A DNA stretch of 64,000 nt, from contig CAUYUJ010012158.1 in the NCBI GenBank assembly GCA_963575745.1, positions 254,501-318,500 of the forward strand, read 5' to 3'. The notes beneath the pieces are model-generated. The model was not told where the DNA came from, did no database searches, and saw nothing but the letters and a program-made list of their open reading frames with translations. A program made the translations under genes and the position numbers. The first letter of the stretch is position 1. Each line of letters opens with the position of its first letter. This DNA is from Prorocentrum cordatum (Eukaryota > Sar > Dinophyceae > Prorocentrales > Prorocentraceae). Positions 30,601 to 38,539 of the stretch are shown here, in pieces.

Positions 30601-32568
30601 CCCAATAGGACGATCTCCCCCTTCAGGCGGCGGCTTCGGTAGAAGAGCAATAAGCAGCAGAGCCCAGCACCTCGGAATGTGAACCAGGCGCTGCATCTCG
30701 GCCCAGATCCGAAGGAAAACCGCGACAGCGCCGTCGTCGAGGAAGGACCAGTGACGGGGATGCAGGCCACAGACTCCGATGGCCGTGTGCGTGCTGTAGG
30801 TCCTGGTAAGGGCTAAGAGCTCCTCATGGGTGGGGGCCTCCAGCTCTGGCTCGTCATCGCACCAACCAAAATCAGGCTCTGGGAAAACTTGTCCGACACC
30901 CCAATGCTGATGCCACTTTTGAGCCCGAAGATCGGCTTCAGCAGCAATCCCCAGAGGCTCACCAGACGGCCCCGAGAAACAAGAGAGCCCAGATGCAGCC
31001 CACTTCGGAACCTCTTTGGTGAACCGGTGGCCCAGTCGAGCGCTCCCAGATAACGCATCTTGAACCCACTCACGCCAGGCTCGGGCCCGCTCCGAGGCCG
31101 CATGATGCTCGTGCTGAAGGGCCCACTTTCGGACCTGCCAGATCAACTCCTGGAGCTCCGAGACGTTGGCAGGGTTGACGGCCAGAACCCGAACTCGCCA
31201 AGAAGCCCAATGCTTGCAATCGGTGAAGGGGGACAGGTAGTTCACGAGCTTCCGCAAGAGGATCCCCGCTTGTTTGATCCCCCCCAAGGTGGGCGCAGGC
31301 CCATGCCAGAGATACACGATGTCCTGGAGTCGCCTTTCCAAGACACGCCACATACGGCCCTCCCCAATAGCCCTGGGGTGAGTGGAGGCAGGGGGGCCGA
31401 GCAGAGGGACTTGCACCACCTTGGGGGGGCCTCCTCGGCCTCGGTATCGTGGATCCCCATCGACATGAAATACGCGAGAAAGCGCCACCTCAGCCCTTTG
31501 AACCCACAGAGAAGTGACAGCATCCAAACGGTCCTTGGTACAATCCCCCTGGGAGAGCTGATCACGCAAGTCGTCCCACTCCAGGGGGCGAGGGTCGCAT
31601 CCAACAGGGCGGTGGAGAGGGAACGCCGACGGCTTCTTGAGCCTGGGAACTGTCACCTGCCGCGGGTGGCCAGACATGCTCAACACCACAGGGCGGTGCG
31701 GTCTGGTACTGGTAGACCATGTCGCAACTGAGCAGCTCACCACAAACTGCTTGAGCGAGGAGGAGAGGACAAAGTAATCGATGGACGACCGAGACGTACC
31801 CAACTGACAGGTCCAATTCGAGACGTCAGAGACCACCTCAGCCTGAAGATCCCCAATCCAACCAGACTCGACCAGTTGCTCCGCTGAAAACTGAAAATCT
31901 CCACCCAGAATAAACGGCATGCCATACGCCCTCAGGACCTCCCCAATACTGTGCAGCAAGGAAAGATTTTGACCGCGGCAGCCGATTCCAGTGTGCAGGT
32001 AAACCGATCCGACTAAAACACCTCCAGTACATAACCCACTCCAGAGCCCCAGACGAAATCGACATCCAGGAGGAACCGCGATACCCTCAGGCAAATCATC
32101 GAGTCCTTTGAGGCCCCAGAGCTTCGAAGTCGCAATGCCCACTCCTCCAGTGGTGCCAGCCTCTGAACGACCTGAGGGGGCAGCAGGAGTGAGGAGTGAG
32201 ACCATGCCAGCCTTGACCAGCGCCTGCTGAACGTCCACCAAACGTAGCTCCGTCTGGTGGTGCTCTTGGAAAACGTAGATGTCGGCATCCACAGAGTCGC
32301 AGAGCTCCAGGAAGGGCCTTCTCGTGACCTTACCCCTGTCCCCGCACTCGATGCCCCACGAGGTGATGTTGGCCGTACACAGCTTCCATACCTCAGGCCG
32401 ACGGGCCGCAGGAGTCTCCTCCTGCACCGCAGGAGTCTCCTCCTGCACACTCTCGCCTCGAACTCGTCGATGGCCAGTAGCCCCAGCCCGCGCCGCCAGG
32501 GAGCGCCACCTGCCTCGGTGTGAGGCGGGCGCAGGCAGGCGGCGTCCAGCAGCTGCAGCGCCGACCCC
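27625..32568 (-). CDS. LINE-A ORF2: endonuclease / RT / zinc knuckle / RNase H
   Basis: This polyprotein makes the first-strand nick and copies LINE RNA at the target. The frame is open from ORF1's end to TAG at 27625. The APE-type endonuclease (TANITSWG, QEHH, GGVGIA, GDFQFS, SIDYF, PHRPV) is followed by an RT with motif A LLDLVKAYEHV, motif B VAGCSCATSLL and motif C VVVDDL, then a CCHC knuckle (CLACQSAGSTWHRFYDC), RNase H (FGDGSG, AAELFSF, YTDCKPLVD, KAHTP, NAQADQSAK) and a C-terminal Cys pair region. No in-frame ATG lies between the ORF1 stop and the endonuclease, so the start shown is the first codon after ORF1. Translation may use a +1 frameshift, a non-AUG start, or re-initiation. The linker here carries a 21-bp tandem duplication (32408-32448, reading VQEETPA twice) absent from LINE-B. 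Confidence 0.9.
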   Translation of the reverse strand, partial: GVGAAAAGRRLPAPASHRGRWRSLAARAGATGHRRVRGESVQEETPAVQEETPAARRPEVWKLCTANITSWGIECGDRGKVTRRPFLELCDSVDADIYVFQEHHQTELRLVDVQQALVKAGMVSLLTPAAPSGRSEAGTTGGVGIATSKLWGLKGLDDLPEGIAVPPGCRFRLGLWSGLCTGGVLVGSVYLHTGIGCRGQNLSLLHSIGEVLRAYGMPFILGGDFQFSAEQLVESGWIGDLQAEVVSDVSNWTCQLGTSRSSIDYFVLSSSLKQFVVSCSVATWSTSTRPHRPVVLSMSGHPRQVTVPRLKKPSAFPLHRPVGCDPRPLEWDDLRDQLSQGDCTKDRLDAVTSLWVQRAEVALSRVFHVDGDPRYRGRGGPPKVVQVPLLGPPASTHPRAIGEGRMWRVLERRLQDIVYLWHGPAPTLGGIKQAGILLRKLVNYLSPFTDCKHWASWRVRVLAVNPANVSELQELIWQVRKWALQHEHHAASERARAWREWVQDALSGSARLGHRFTKEVPKWAASGLSCFSGPSGEPLGIAAEADLRAQKWHQHWGVGQVFPEPDFGWCDDEPELEAPTHEELLALTRTYSTHTAIGVCGLHPRHWSFLDDGAVAVFLRIWAEMQRLVHIPRCWALLLIALLPKPPPEGGDRPIGIFATPLRLWSRWARWKVAGPWEKANPRGFWYGDSGASCDICVWKQSFKAELARDQGRAAGTTLLDLVKAYEHVPHHVLAAAARRHKFRGKTLRFLLASYCLDRMVLFQNIATQVVVTHRTIVAGCSCATSLLRLVLLSPVDAVSLRFVNVEVAVVVDDLQLQRIGEAWEVARELKGAEDLLAAELTQIGLTLSLPKKHQVVIGQGIRKVFRKVNPSSSRFLTRSVRNLGLDFGGGNRLSHSVRAQRLGRMASRIPRYKRLAKAGGKTIKLVQTGLKPGMLWAVGVHGISNTHLLSARQLARAGMVYRHTGRSLSLDLMLAGPQVDPAFECNRSPIFLWLQALWDGWAPRADMARLLSGAWTRLSRVPVSQVWSDIRGPASALVATILRLGWSVSDPFHWKTHRGPLAIEQISPKDGGRLVDEATERWVWRQVLAKHPSWVSPCPHPPLVEPLRSLLQPHSVRGPDWTPRHQGLLRCLFAGGFWSQERLYESGGAVNPSCLACQSAGSTWHRFYDCPLHTEFRRDYRAGSAMAGQMLDMARAAAVDTLLFTRFLVPDPAWLFPSPCLEERVVWTVRSPDLLLDVHVFGDGSGRHGSFSRLRRCGWGLCSLDDSKRVVARLHGPLPCLIQSVPAAELFSFLMALRYMGAQMKFYTDCKPLVDVWRQGVGAGTAASDPLALLWREVWRLVSDRGGESVEVSHVKAHTPASAVAEGRISEWQRVGNAQADQSAKWGAAMHSDSLQLRSAHGASRSAIRLVAQFCTRLVARIGTITPRDAQAQILGRAIGTIEGGLGPPKPHSRFDPAVTVVAHRFRCMVCLRSARTRSVLRQLRCGDRSSSHALHRAGPFLFCSLCGAFSEKKSQGLSQDCLPMNRRQGVLVRDSRYYRLRNLMRGCHPLRARDFVGPPILLRKRRLLESAELPPLPALSPPVGTGSGGVGVGWTGQECSPPPAFQADLALWDGLSGFPIASVEEDDGDPSQGAWGRVECVPCAG

Positions 32569-32569
32569 G

Positions 32570-33814
32570 CTACCCCGACGGGGGTGGGGCACCAGCGACA
32601 TCGCGGTCAGCAGGCATAGGCATAGGAACATCAGCAGGAACATCAGCAGCCGCAGGGCCAGGCGCGGCCGAGGGGGCCGCCGCCGCCGCAGCCTCTGGGC
32701 CTGGCGCGTCCCTCCTGGGCCTCTTGCTGAGGGCTGAAGGGTTCTGCAGGAAATCGAGCATGGTCCTGTAGAGACCTTCGTACTGCCCTGCCTGTCCGCC
32801 CTCCAGCAACTCAGTAAGTTGCTGCTTGCAATCCTCCGCCACACGTGAGTCCGAGGGTGCCGCTGGGGCTGGCGAAGGGCCGCTGCCCGACATGGCACGC
32901 TGCGCGGCCTCCTCGGCCTGTGCCTTCCGCCGTGCTTCCTCCTGCTCCTGGAAAGAGGCCCCAGCAGCAGCCAGGTCGCCCAGGAGGTCCACCGCGGTGC
33001 GGAGCTGGTCCGCCTTCGCCACTCTGAACGACTCGGGCAGATGGCCGAACAGCGTCTCCACCAGCCCGTTGACAGCCGCCTTGCAGTCATCACCAGCAGG
33101 GTGAAGAGCAGCACGTCGATGGAGCCTCTGGAGCTCCTCCTCTTCCTTCTTGACCAATTCCGCCAGAGCCGCCTGGGATGCAACGCAGTCCTCCAGGTCC
33201 TGCTCCAGCTCCGTGATCTGTTGACGGAGGTTGGCCTCCGTCGCCTTCGACGCAGTAAGCTGGCCCTGGAAGTGGGCCAGCTTGTCCTGATGGGACCGAA
33301 CTCGCATCCATGGCGGTGGGCCACGTTCGTCAGGCTGAGCAGCAGCAGCGGAGGGCACCTGAGCCTTGGCGGCCACCATGAGCGGGTGGTCGTCTGCCAG
33401 TCCAGCAAGCGTGAGCTGCTCCACTGCAGCCGCGAGGTAGTCGCGCTGCGTCTGCTTGCCACCTGCGTCCGATCCTTTGCCACTGCGCTGTTGGGCCGAG
33501 CCGCCCTTCCCACTCCCAGACTGGGACTGGTCAGCACTCGTGCCTGGGCTCGACTTGGCCTTGCGGCGCGTGGACTCCACCTGTTGCCATGCATCCTTGG
33601 ACTGCTGCTCGCCTGTCCAAGGACGGGGGGGCCCCTTGACCGTGTCCCGAACCGGGTCGTCGCGGAGCCACTTCTTGCAACGATAGCAGCGAGCCCAATC
33701 CACCAGATTATACTGATAGCCACATGAGCTCTTGCCATAGCACGTCTTGTAGCCGCTCTGGGAGCGGGTCTGGTGTCTGCTCTGGGAGCGGGGCTGCGGG
33801 GGCGCGGGGACCAT
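32570..33814 (-). CDS. LINE-A ORF1 (RNA-binding/coiled-coil protein), 414 aa
   Basis: The ATG at 33814 lies about 150 nt after the SL. The N-terminus is Ser/Arg/Gln-rich. CYGKSSC and ARCYRCKKWL (about residues 25-50) form a likely zinc-binding Cys4. A Gln/Gly/Ser-rich linker follows, then a coiled coil (HQDKLAHFQGQLTASKATE to QEQEEARRKAQAEEAA, about 170-310) and an Ala/Pro-rich tail ending PPPSG. This organisation fits LINE ORF1 proteins that coat the RNA. It has two more residues (Met-Pro) than the LINE-B copy. The overlapping ORF2-phase frame is also open throughout, but this frame is the conserved one. Confidence 0.85.
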   Translation of the reverse strand: MVPAPPQPRSQSRHQTRSQSGYKTCYGKSSCGYQYNLVDWARCYRCKKWLRDDPVRDTVKGPPRPWTGEQQSKDAWQQVESTRRKAKSSPGTSADQSQSGSGKGGSAQQRSGKGSDAGGKQTQRDYLAAAVEQLTLAGLADDHPLMVAAKAQVPSAAAAQPDERGPPPWMRVRSHQDKLAHFQGQLTASKATEANLRQQITELEQDLEDCVASQAALAELVKKEEEELQRLHRRAALHPAGDDCKAAVNGLVETLFGHLPESFRVAKADQLRTAVDLLGDLAAAGASFQEQEEARRKAQAEEAAQRAMSGSGPSPAPAAPSDSRVAEDCKQQLTELLEGGQAGQYEGLYRTMLDFLQNPSALSKRPRRDAPGPEAAAAAAPSAAPGPAAADVPADVPMPMPADRDVAGAPPPSG

Positions 33815-33921
33815 GCCACAGCAGCTCGAGAGCAGGAGAAGCCAAAAACCCTCGTCTGGCCTGGCAGACGAGGAGGAGCACTGTGGGGGCCGCTGCTCCC
33901 CCCTTGCCAGTGAGGCCAGGT

Positions 33922-33942
33922 CCTGACCCGAAGGGCTACGGA
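33922..33942 (-). other. Relict (older) spliced leader in LINE-A
   Basis: Directly downstream of the intact leader on the minus strand lies TCCGTAGCCCTTCGGGTCAG followed by G. It is one base shorter than the equivalent in LINE-B and keeps most positions of the leader. Confidence 0.75.
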
Positions 33943-33964
33943 CTTGAGCCAAAATGGCTACGGA
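33943..33964 (-). other. Intact 22-nt spliced leader at LINE-A 5' end
   Basis: The minus strand reads TCCGTAGCC, ATTTTGG, CTCAAG without interruption, a perfect match to the dinoflagellate leader with T at the variable first base. Only two T residues separate it from the TSD. Confidence 0.96.
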
Positions 33965-33966
33965 AA

Positions 33967-33980
33967 ATAGTGGTTGTGAT
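33967..33980 (+). repeat. Target-site duplication of LINE-A, right
   Basis: ATAGTGGTTGTGAT is identical to 27558-27571. Confidence 0.93.
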
Positions 33981-34741
33981 GGTGGTAGCGGTGGCGATGG
34001 TACTGCTGTTGTCAATGATGAGTATGGTGTTGGTGATGGTGACGATGATGTTGATGATGCTGGTGATGGTGATGGCGGTGGTGCTGAACATGGTTATGGT
34101 GATGTTGGCGATGACGCTTCTGCTGATGATGCGTTTGTTGATGACGTGGTCGATGACGATGGCGGTGGTGATGATGTTGGTGACCATGTTGGTGATGATG
34201 ACGATGGCGATGATGATGATGATGGTGATGATTATGATGATGATGATGATGATGATGATGATGCTGATGACGATGATGATGATGATGATGATAATGATGA
34301 TGATGATGATGATGGTCATGGTGATGGTGACTGTGATGCTGTTGTTGGTTGGTGGTGGTGCAGAAGATGATGATACTGATGCTGATGATTTTGCTGGTGC
34401 TGATACTGCTGATGATGTTGGCGATGGGGGCGATTCTTATACTGGAGATGATGCTGGTGCAAGTGATGCTGATGATGGTGGTGGTGCTGGTTGGTGATGA
34501 TCATTATGGCTATGACTATGATGACGATTACGATTACGATGCCGATGCTGATGATGATGATCGTGCTGATGTTGATACCGATGCTGCTGCTGATTGTGAT
34601 GATGATGATGGTGATGATGATGACGATGATTCCGATGATTGCGATTAATACTGCTGTTGGTGAGGATGATGATGGCGACGATGACGATGATGATGATGAT
34701 GAGGATGATGATGCTGATGCTGATGCTGATGATGATGATTG

Positions 34742-34793
<52 letters not shown>

Positions 34794-34892
34794 GCTGATG
34801 ATGGTGGTGATGCTGGTAATGGTGATGGTGTTTCTGTTTATGATTATGATGATGATTACGTTGACGATGGCGAGGACGATTATGATGCTGAT

Positions 34893-34923
<31 letters not shown>

Positions 34924-35135
34924 ATGATGATGGTGATGGTGATGGTGATGGTGATGGTGATGGTGATGGTGATGGTGATGGTGATGGTGGGGGTGACGGT
35001 TACGGTGATGGTGACGGTGATGATAATGACGACGACGATGATATTGGAGGAGGAGGAGGAGGAGGAGGAGGAGGAGGAGGAGGAGGAGTTGGAGGAGGAG
35101 GAGGAGGAGGAAGAGGAGGAAGACGAGGAGTTGGC
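33981..35135. repeat. (GAT)n tract passing into a (GGA)n tract
   Basis: About 1.05 kb of GAT/GGT/GCT triplets, with pure GAT stretches near 34230-34320, 34740-34790 and 34900-34930, changes near 35040 to pure GGA. All apparent long reading frames here (Met/Asp-rich on plus, Ile/His-rich on minus) are products of the triplet repeat. Confidence 0.95.
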
Positions 35136-35413
35136 GGAGCGAAGAGAAGGAGGAGGAGAACGGGGGGGAGGAGGATGAGCGAGACGGGGGCGCATGCGGA
35201 TGTGGAGGATGCGCATGAGGGGGTCGAGGAGTGCGCAAGCGTGCGGAGGAGGAGGCGGAGTGGAGACGTGGAAGAGCTGGCGGAAGAGATGACTCGACGG
35301 GACGCTTGGGACGCGAGGAGTCGGAGCAGCAGCCGAACCGCCTGCACCGAAAGGGGGTCAGGATCTGCTCGGAGGAAAGGTTTGCTTGGAGGAAGGAGGA
35401 GCGACTCCACCAC
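35136..35413. other. GA-rich transition, no gene
   Basis: The GGA tract decays into mixed GA-rich sequence. Frames are open, but no motif is recognisable. Confidence 0.5.
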
Positions 35414-35600
35414 CAGCAAGGGTCCATTCCGATCCGATGGATCCGATTCGATATCGATTCCAGCTGGCCCGATCCAATTCGGTTCTGATCTTCCGACGAT
35501 CCGATTTGGCCCGATGTTTGCACGACGTTGTTGTGCATTCTGGCGCGGCCGATCCGACTCGATTTCGACTCCGCACAGGTACAGACCGACTCGACGCACA
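35414..35600. repeat. GATTCGATCC-rich dispersed repeat, copy 1
   Basis: This shares with 47285-47520 the ordered landmarks CCGATTCGATATCG, GGCCCGAT, TTCCGACGATCCGA (TTTCGGACGACCCGA in copy 2), TTGTGCATTCTGG (TTATGCATCCTGG in copy 2) and TCGATTTCGACTCCG (TCGATTCCGACTCCG in copy 2). A more distant copy is at 61825-62045. Confidence 0.75.
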
Positions 35601-35638
35601 CCCGATTTTCGGGGGCCCCCAAACGGGGTGGTGACCAA

Positions 35639-35800
35639 ACCGTGCGGTGAGTTGGTGGGGATTCGGGGTCACCGCACGGTTTTGGCACTCGGGTCGTTCT
35701 CCGAGGACGTCTTGGGCGACTGGGGCATCCGAGGTGCCAAGACCGTGCGGTGACGGACCGTGCGGTGAGGTCTCTGGGGGTTTCGAGGTCACCGCACGGT
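35639..35800. repeat. 12-bp motif ACCGTGCGGTGA in direct and inverted pairs
   Basis: Forward copies lie at 35639-35650, 35742-35753 and 35757-35768. Inverted copies (TCACCGCACGGT) lie at 35669-35680 and 35789-35800. The forward/inverted pairs at 35639/35669 and 35757/35789 can form 12-bp stems with loops of about 18-20 nt. Confidence 0.9.
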
Positions 35801-36631
35801 CTGCCACCGCACCGCTTCGGGACTCCAAAGATTTCGATCTGAGGGCCGCTCAGGGCCAGCAGGGCCACTCTTGGCGAGGAGGGCCACGCTACCTCCCCGT
35901 GCCCGGGGCCAGAGATGCCTCGGGGCGGAGTACTGAGAGCAATGCGGCACGACGCAGCCTCTTGGACCCCACGCTGCCCCTTGACCACGGTGATTGTGTC
36001 GAGGGAAGAACCCTCAGATCCGACGCTCCAAAAAAATCGGAGCGGCGGGATTTCAACAGTTTTCGGCCTCTGGGGGCCCTCGCCGGGCCTCGGGAGCGTC
36101 AAACAACGACTCGGGACGAGAAGGCGGTCCCGGGAAGTGGTCTGGACTTCCGGGGCACACGCATCGAAAAAATTGGAGCAGCCGGATGTCTGGGAAGGAC
36201 GATGACTATGTCCGAGATGTCGCGGGACTTTGTCGACGCCGATCTCGGTCATGGTCCATGCCGAACGTCGCAGGTTCGCGAGGATGATCCACGAATTGAC
36301 GATGACCACGATCGACGCCGACGTTTCCGCGTTTAGGCTTGGTCATGATTATCGTTTTTTCCATCCATGGTTGTGGTGCCGTTTCTTTGATGCCTTCGCG
36401 TTGCTGCTCGCCCTCGCGCCAGTTGCGTGCGCGCCTCCCCCCCCACGCGCACAGACTTCGATGCCACGTGCCTCCTCTTTTGTCAGCTCGCGCCACCGCG
36501 CCAATTGCGTAGCGCAGGCTGGCTTTAGGGAGGGTGCTCAGCTCCAAGTTTGCCTCCGCGCGGTTACGCGCGCGGACCGATTGTAGGGCCTGCTCAGTTC
36601 CAAGCTCGAGCCCACACTCAGCGCGCAGTGC
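35801..36631. other. No recognisable gene
   Basis: The phrasing GGCCTCTGGGGGCC, then GGTCTGGACTTCCGGGG, then TCGAAA resembles 61640-61760 and may be part of the same dispersed family. No domain was recognised on either strand. Confidence 0.4.
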
Positions 36632-36898
36632 CACCGCTGACGTCGTCGCTGTCTTCACTTACAGTCAAGACGCATAGAGAGTATGAGCGACTTTCCCAGG
36701 TTACCCTTGCATCCGTCCCGTTCGGCCCGTCCTTGTCCGCTTGCGCTGGCCGCGCCCCGCTCGCAACGTGTCGACGTGTCCTTTCCAGGCCCTTGCATCA
36801 TTATCGTGCGTCATGTGCGTCATGTGCGTCATTATCATGCATCATTACTAGACGGACTGATTGTTGTGTCACCGCTGACGTCGTCGCTGTCTTCACTT
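36632..36898. repeat. Short insert flanked by 29-bp direct repeats
   Basis: The sequence CACCGCTGACGTCGTCGC with its continuation TGTCTTCACTT occurs at 36632-36660 and again at 36870-36898. The 209 bp between begin ACAGTCAAGACGCATAG and include GGTTACCCTTGCATCC and TGGCCGCGCCCCGCTCGCAA. The first ~155 bp are homologous to 50842-51000. The geometry suggests a SINE-like or other mobile insertion, although 29 bp is long for a TSD. Confidence 0.7.
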
Positions 36899-37133
36899 CA
36901 TCTCTTCATTCCTCTGCCTTGTCTTGCCTTCCGCCTTCGTCTCCTCCGCCTCCTCCGCAGGCCACCAGAGGCCCCTGGGAGGTCCCCGGAAGCATCGGAA
37001 GGTCCCTGAGGCCTCCCCATTACCCTCCAAGAAGAGGTCACATCTTAAAAGCCCCGATCCGTGATCCTCGATCCTCATCGCTGTCGTCCTCCTCCGCCAA
37101 AATTCGTTCAGATTCTTGAACGCCTCGCGTTTC

Positions 37134-37148
37134 CCCAGCAGCCCATCC
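37134..37148 (+). repeat. Target-site duplication of LINE-B, left
   Basis: CCCAGCAGCCCATCC is identical to 43628-43642 and directly adjoins the spliced leader. Confidence 0.95.
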
Positions 37149-37170
37149 TCCGTAGCCATTTTGGCTCAAG
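37149..37170 (+). other. Intact 22-nt spliced leader at LINE-B 5' end
   Basis: TCCGTAGCC, ATTTTGG and CTCAAG occur contiguously, a perfect match to the dinoflagellate leader, with no base between it and the TSD. Confidence 0.97.
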
Positions 37171-37192
37171 TCCGTAGCCCTTTCGGGTCAGG
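37171..37192 (+). other. Relict spliced leader in LINE-B
   Basis: TCCGTAGCCCTTTCGGGTCA followed by GG matches the leader at 18 of 22 positions. Such degraded leaders downstream of a fresh one are known in dinoflagellate genes and are read as traces of an earlier retroposition round. Confidence 0.8.
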
Positions 37193-37299
37193 ACCTGGCC
37201 TCACTGGCAAGGGGGGAGCAGCGGCCCCCACAGTGCTCCTCCTCGTCTGCCAGGCCAGACGAGGGATTTTGGCTTCTCCCGCTCTCGAGCTGCTGTGGC

Positions 37300-38538
37300 A
37301 TGGTCCCCGCGCCCCCGCAGCCCCGCTCCCAGAGCAGACACCAGACCCGCTCCCAGAGCGGCTACAAGACGTGCTATGGCAAGAGCTCATGTGGCTATCA
37401 GTATAATCTGGTGGATTGGGCTCGCTGCTATCGTTGCAAGAAGTGGCTCCGCGACGACCCGGTTCGGGACACGGTCAAGGGGCCCCCCCGTCCTTGGTCA
37501 GGCGAGCAGCAGTCCAAGGATGCATGGCAACAGGTGGAGTCCACGCGCCGCAAGGCCAAGTCGGGCCCAGGCACGAGTGCTGACCAATCCCAGTCTGGGA
37601 GTGGGAAGGGCGGCTCGGCCCAGCAGCGCAGTGGCAAAGGCTCGGACACAGGTGGCAAGCAGACGCAGCGCGACTACCTCGCGGCGGCAGTGGAGCAGCT
37701 CACGCTTGCTGGGCTGGCTGACGACCACCCGCTCATGGTGGCCGCCAAGGCTCAGGTGCCCTCCGCTGCTGCTGCCCAACCTGACGAACGTGGCCCACCG
37801 CCATGGATGCGAGTTCGGTCCCATCAGGACAAGCTGGCCCACTTCCAGGGCCAGCTTACTGCGTCGAAGGCGACGGAGGCCAACCTCCGTCAACAGATCA
37901 CGGAGCTGGAGCAGGACCTGGAGGACTGCGTTGCATCCCAGGCGGCTCTGGCGGAATCGGTCAAGAAGGAAGAGGAGGAGCTCCAGAGGCTCCATCGACG
38001 TGCTGCTCTTCACCCTGCTGGCGATGACTGCAAGGCGGCGGTCAACGGGCTGGTGGAGACGCTGTTCGGCCATCTGCCCGAGTCGTTCAGAGTGGCGAAG
38101 GCGGACCAGCTCCGCACCGCGGTGGACCTCCTGGGCGACCTGGCTGCTGCTGGGGCCTCTTTCCAGGAGCAGGAGGAAGCACGGCGGAGGGCACAGGCCG
38201 AGGAGGCCGCGCGGCGTGCCATGTCGGGCAGCGGCCCTTCGCCAGCCCCAGTGGCACCCTCGGACTCACGCGTGGCGGAGGATTGCAAGCAGCAGCTTAC
38301 TGAATTGCTGGAGGGCGGACAGGCAGGGCAGTACGAAGGTCTCTACAGGACCATGCTCGAGTTCCTGCAGAACCCTTCAGCCCTCAGCAAGAGGCCCAGG
38401 AGGGACGCGCCAGGCCCTGAGGCTGCGGCGGCGGCGGCCCCCTCGGCCGCGCCTGGGCCTGCGGCTGCTGATGTTCCTGCTGATGTTCCTATGCCTGCTG
38501 ACCGCGATGTCGCTGGAGCCCCACCCCCGTCGGGGTAG
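37300..38538 (+). CDS. LINE-B ORF1, 412 aa
   Basis: The ATG at 37300 is the first in this frame after the leader. The architecture matches LINE-A ORF1: Cys4-type segment, Ser/Gly-rich linker, central coiled coil and Ala/Pro tail. Between the two copies this frame shows only about eight substitutions and a two-residue indel. In the block covering RDYLAAAVEQLTLAGLADD to PDERGPP there are several nucleotide differences and none changes the protein. The same differences alter many residues in the overlapping frame. That marks this frame as the selected one. Confidence 0.87.
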   Translation: MVPAPPQPRSQSRHQTRSQSGYKTCYGKSSCGYQYNLVDWARCYRCKKWLRDDPVRDTVKGPPRPWSGEQQSKDAWQQVESTRRKAKSGPGTSADQSQSGSGKGGSAQQRSGKGSDTGGKQTQRDYLAAAVEQLTLAGLADDHPLMVAAKAQVPSAAAAQPDERGPPPWMRVRSHQDKLAHFQGQLTASKATEANLRQQITELEQDLEDCVASQAALAESVKKEEEELQRLHRRAALHPAGDDCKAAVNGLVETLFGHLPESFRVAKADQLRTAVDLLGDLAAAGASFQEQEEARRRAQAEEAARRAMSGSGPSPAPVAPSDSRVAEDCKQQLTELLEGGQAGQYEGLYRTMLEFLQNPSALSKRPRRDAPGPEAAAAAAPSAAPGPAAADVPADVPMPADRDVAGAPPPSG

Positions 38539-38539
38539 C

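Larger units (their letters stand above)
27572..33966 (-). mobile_element. LINE-A: full-length SL-headed non-LTR retrotransposon
   Basis: The element is read on the minus strand. It starts with TT and the complete spliced leader at 33964-33943, has a ~150-nt leader, ORF1, ORF2, a short 3' UTR containing GGCTGGTTCGCTTGCGGTCA, and ends in AAA. A perfect 14-bp TSD flanks it. Both ORFs are intact. It is nearly identical to LINE-B except for point changes and one variable ORF1/ORF2 linker, so both insertions are young. It landed inside a GAT-type microsatellite. Confidence 0.95.

Noticed and set aside
33981-35135. Met/Asp-rich and His/Ile-rich ORFs in GAT tracts (also at 51.5, 54.0 and 56.9 kb)
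   Set aside because: Pure translation of trinucleotide repeats; every frame of such a tract is open.
37295-38539. N-terminal ~410 codons of the 2092-codon frame as part of ORF2
   Set aside because: This stretch is the out-of-phase reading of ORF1. Differences between the two LINE copies change it freely while preserving the ORF1 protein.
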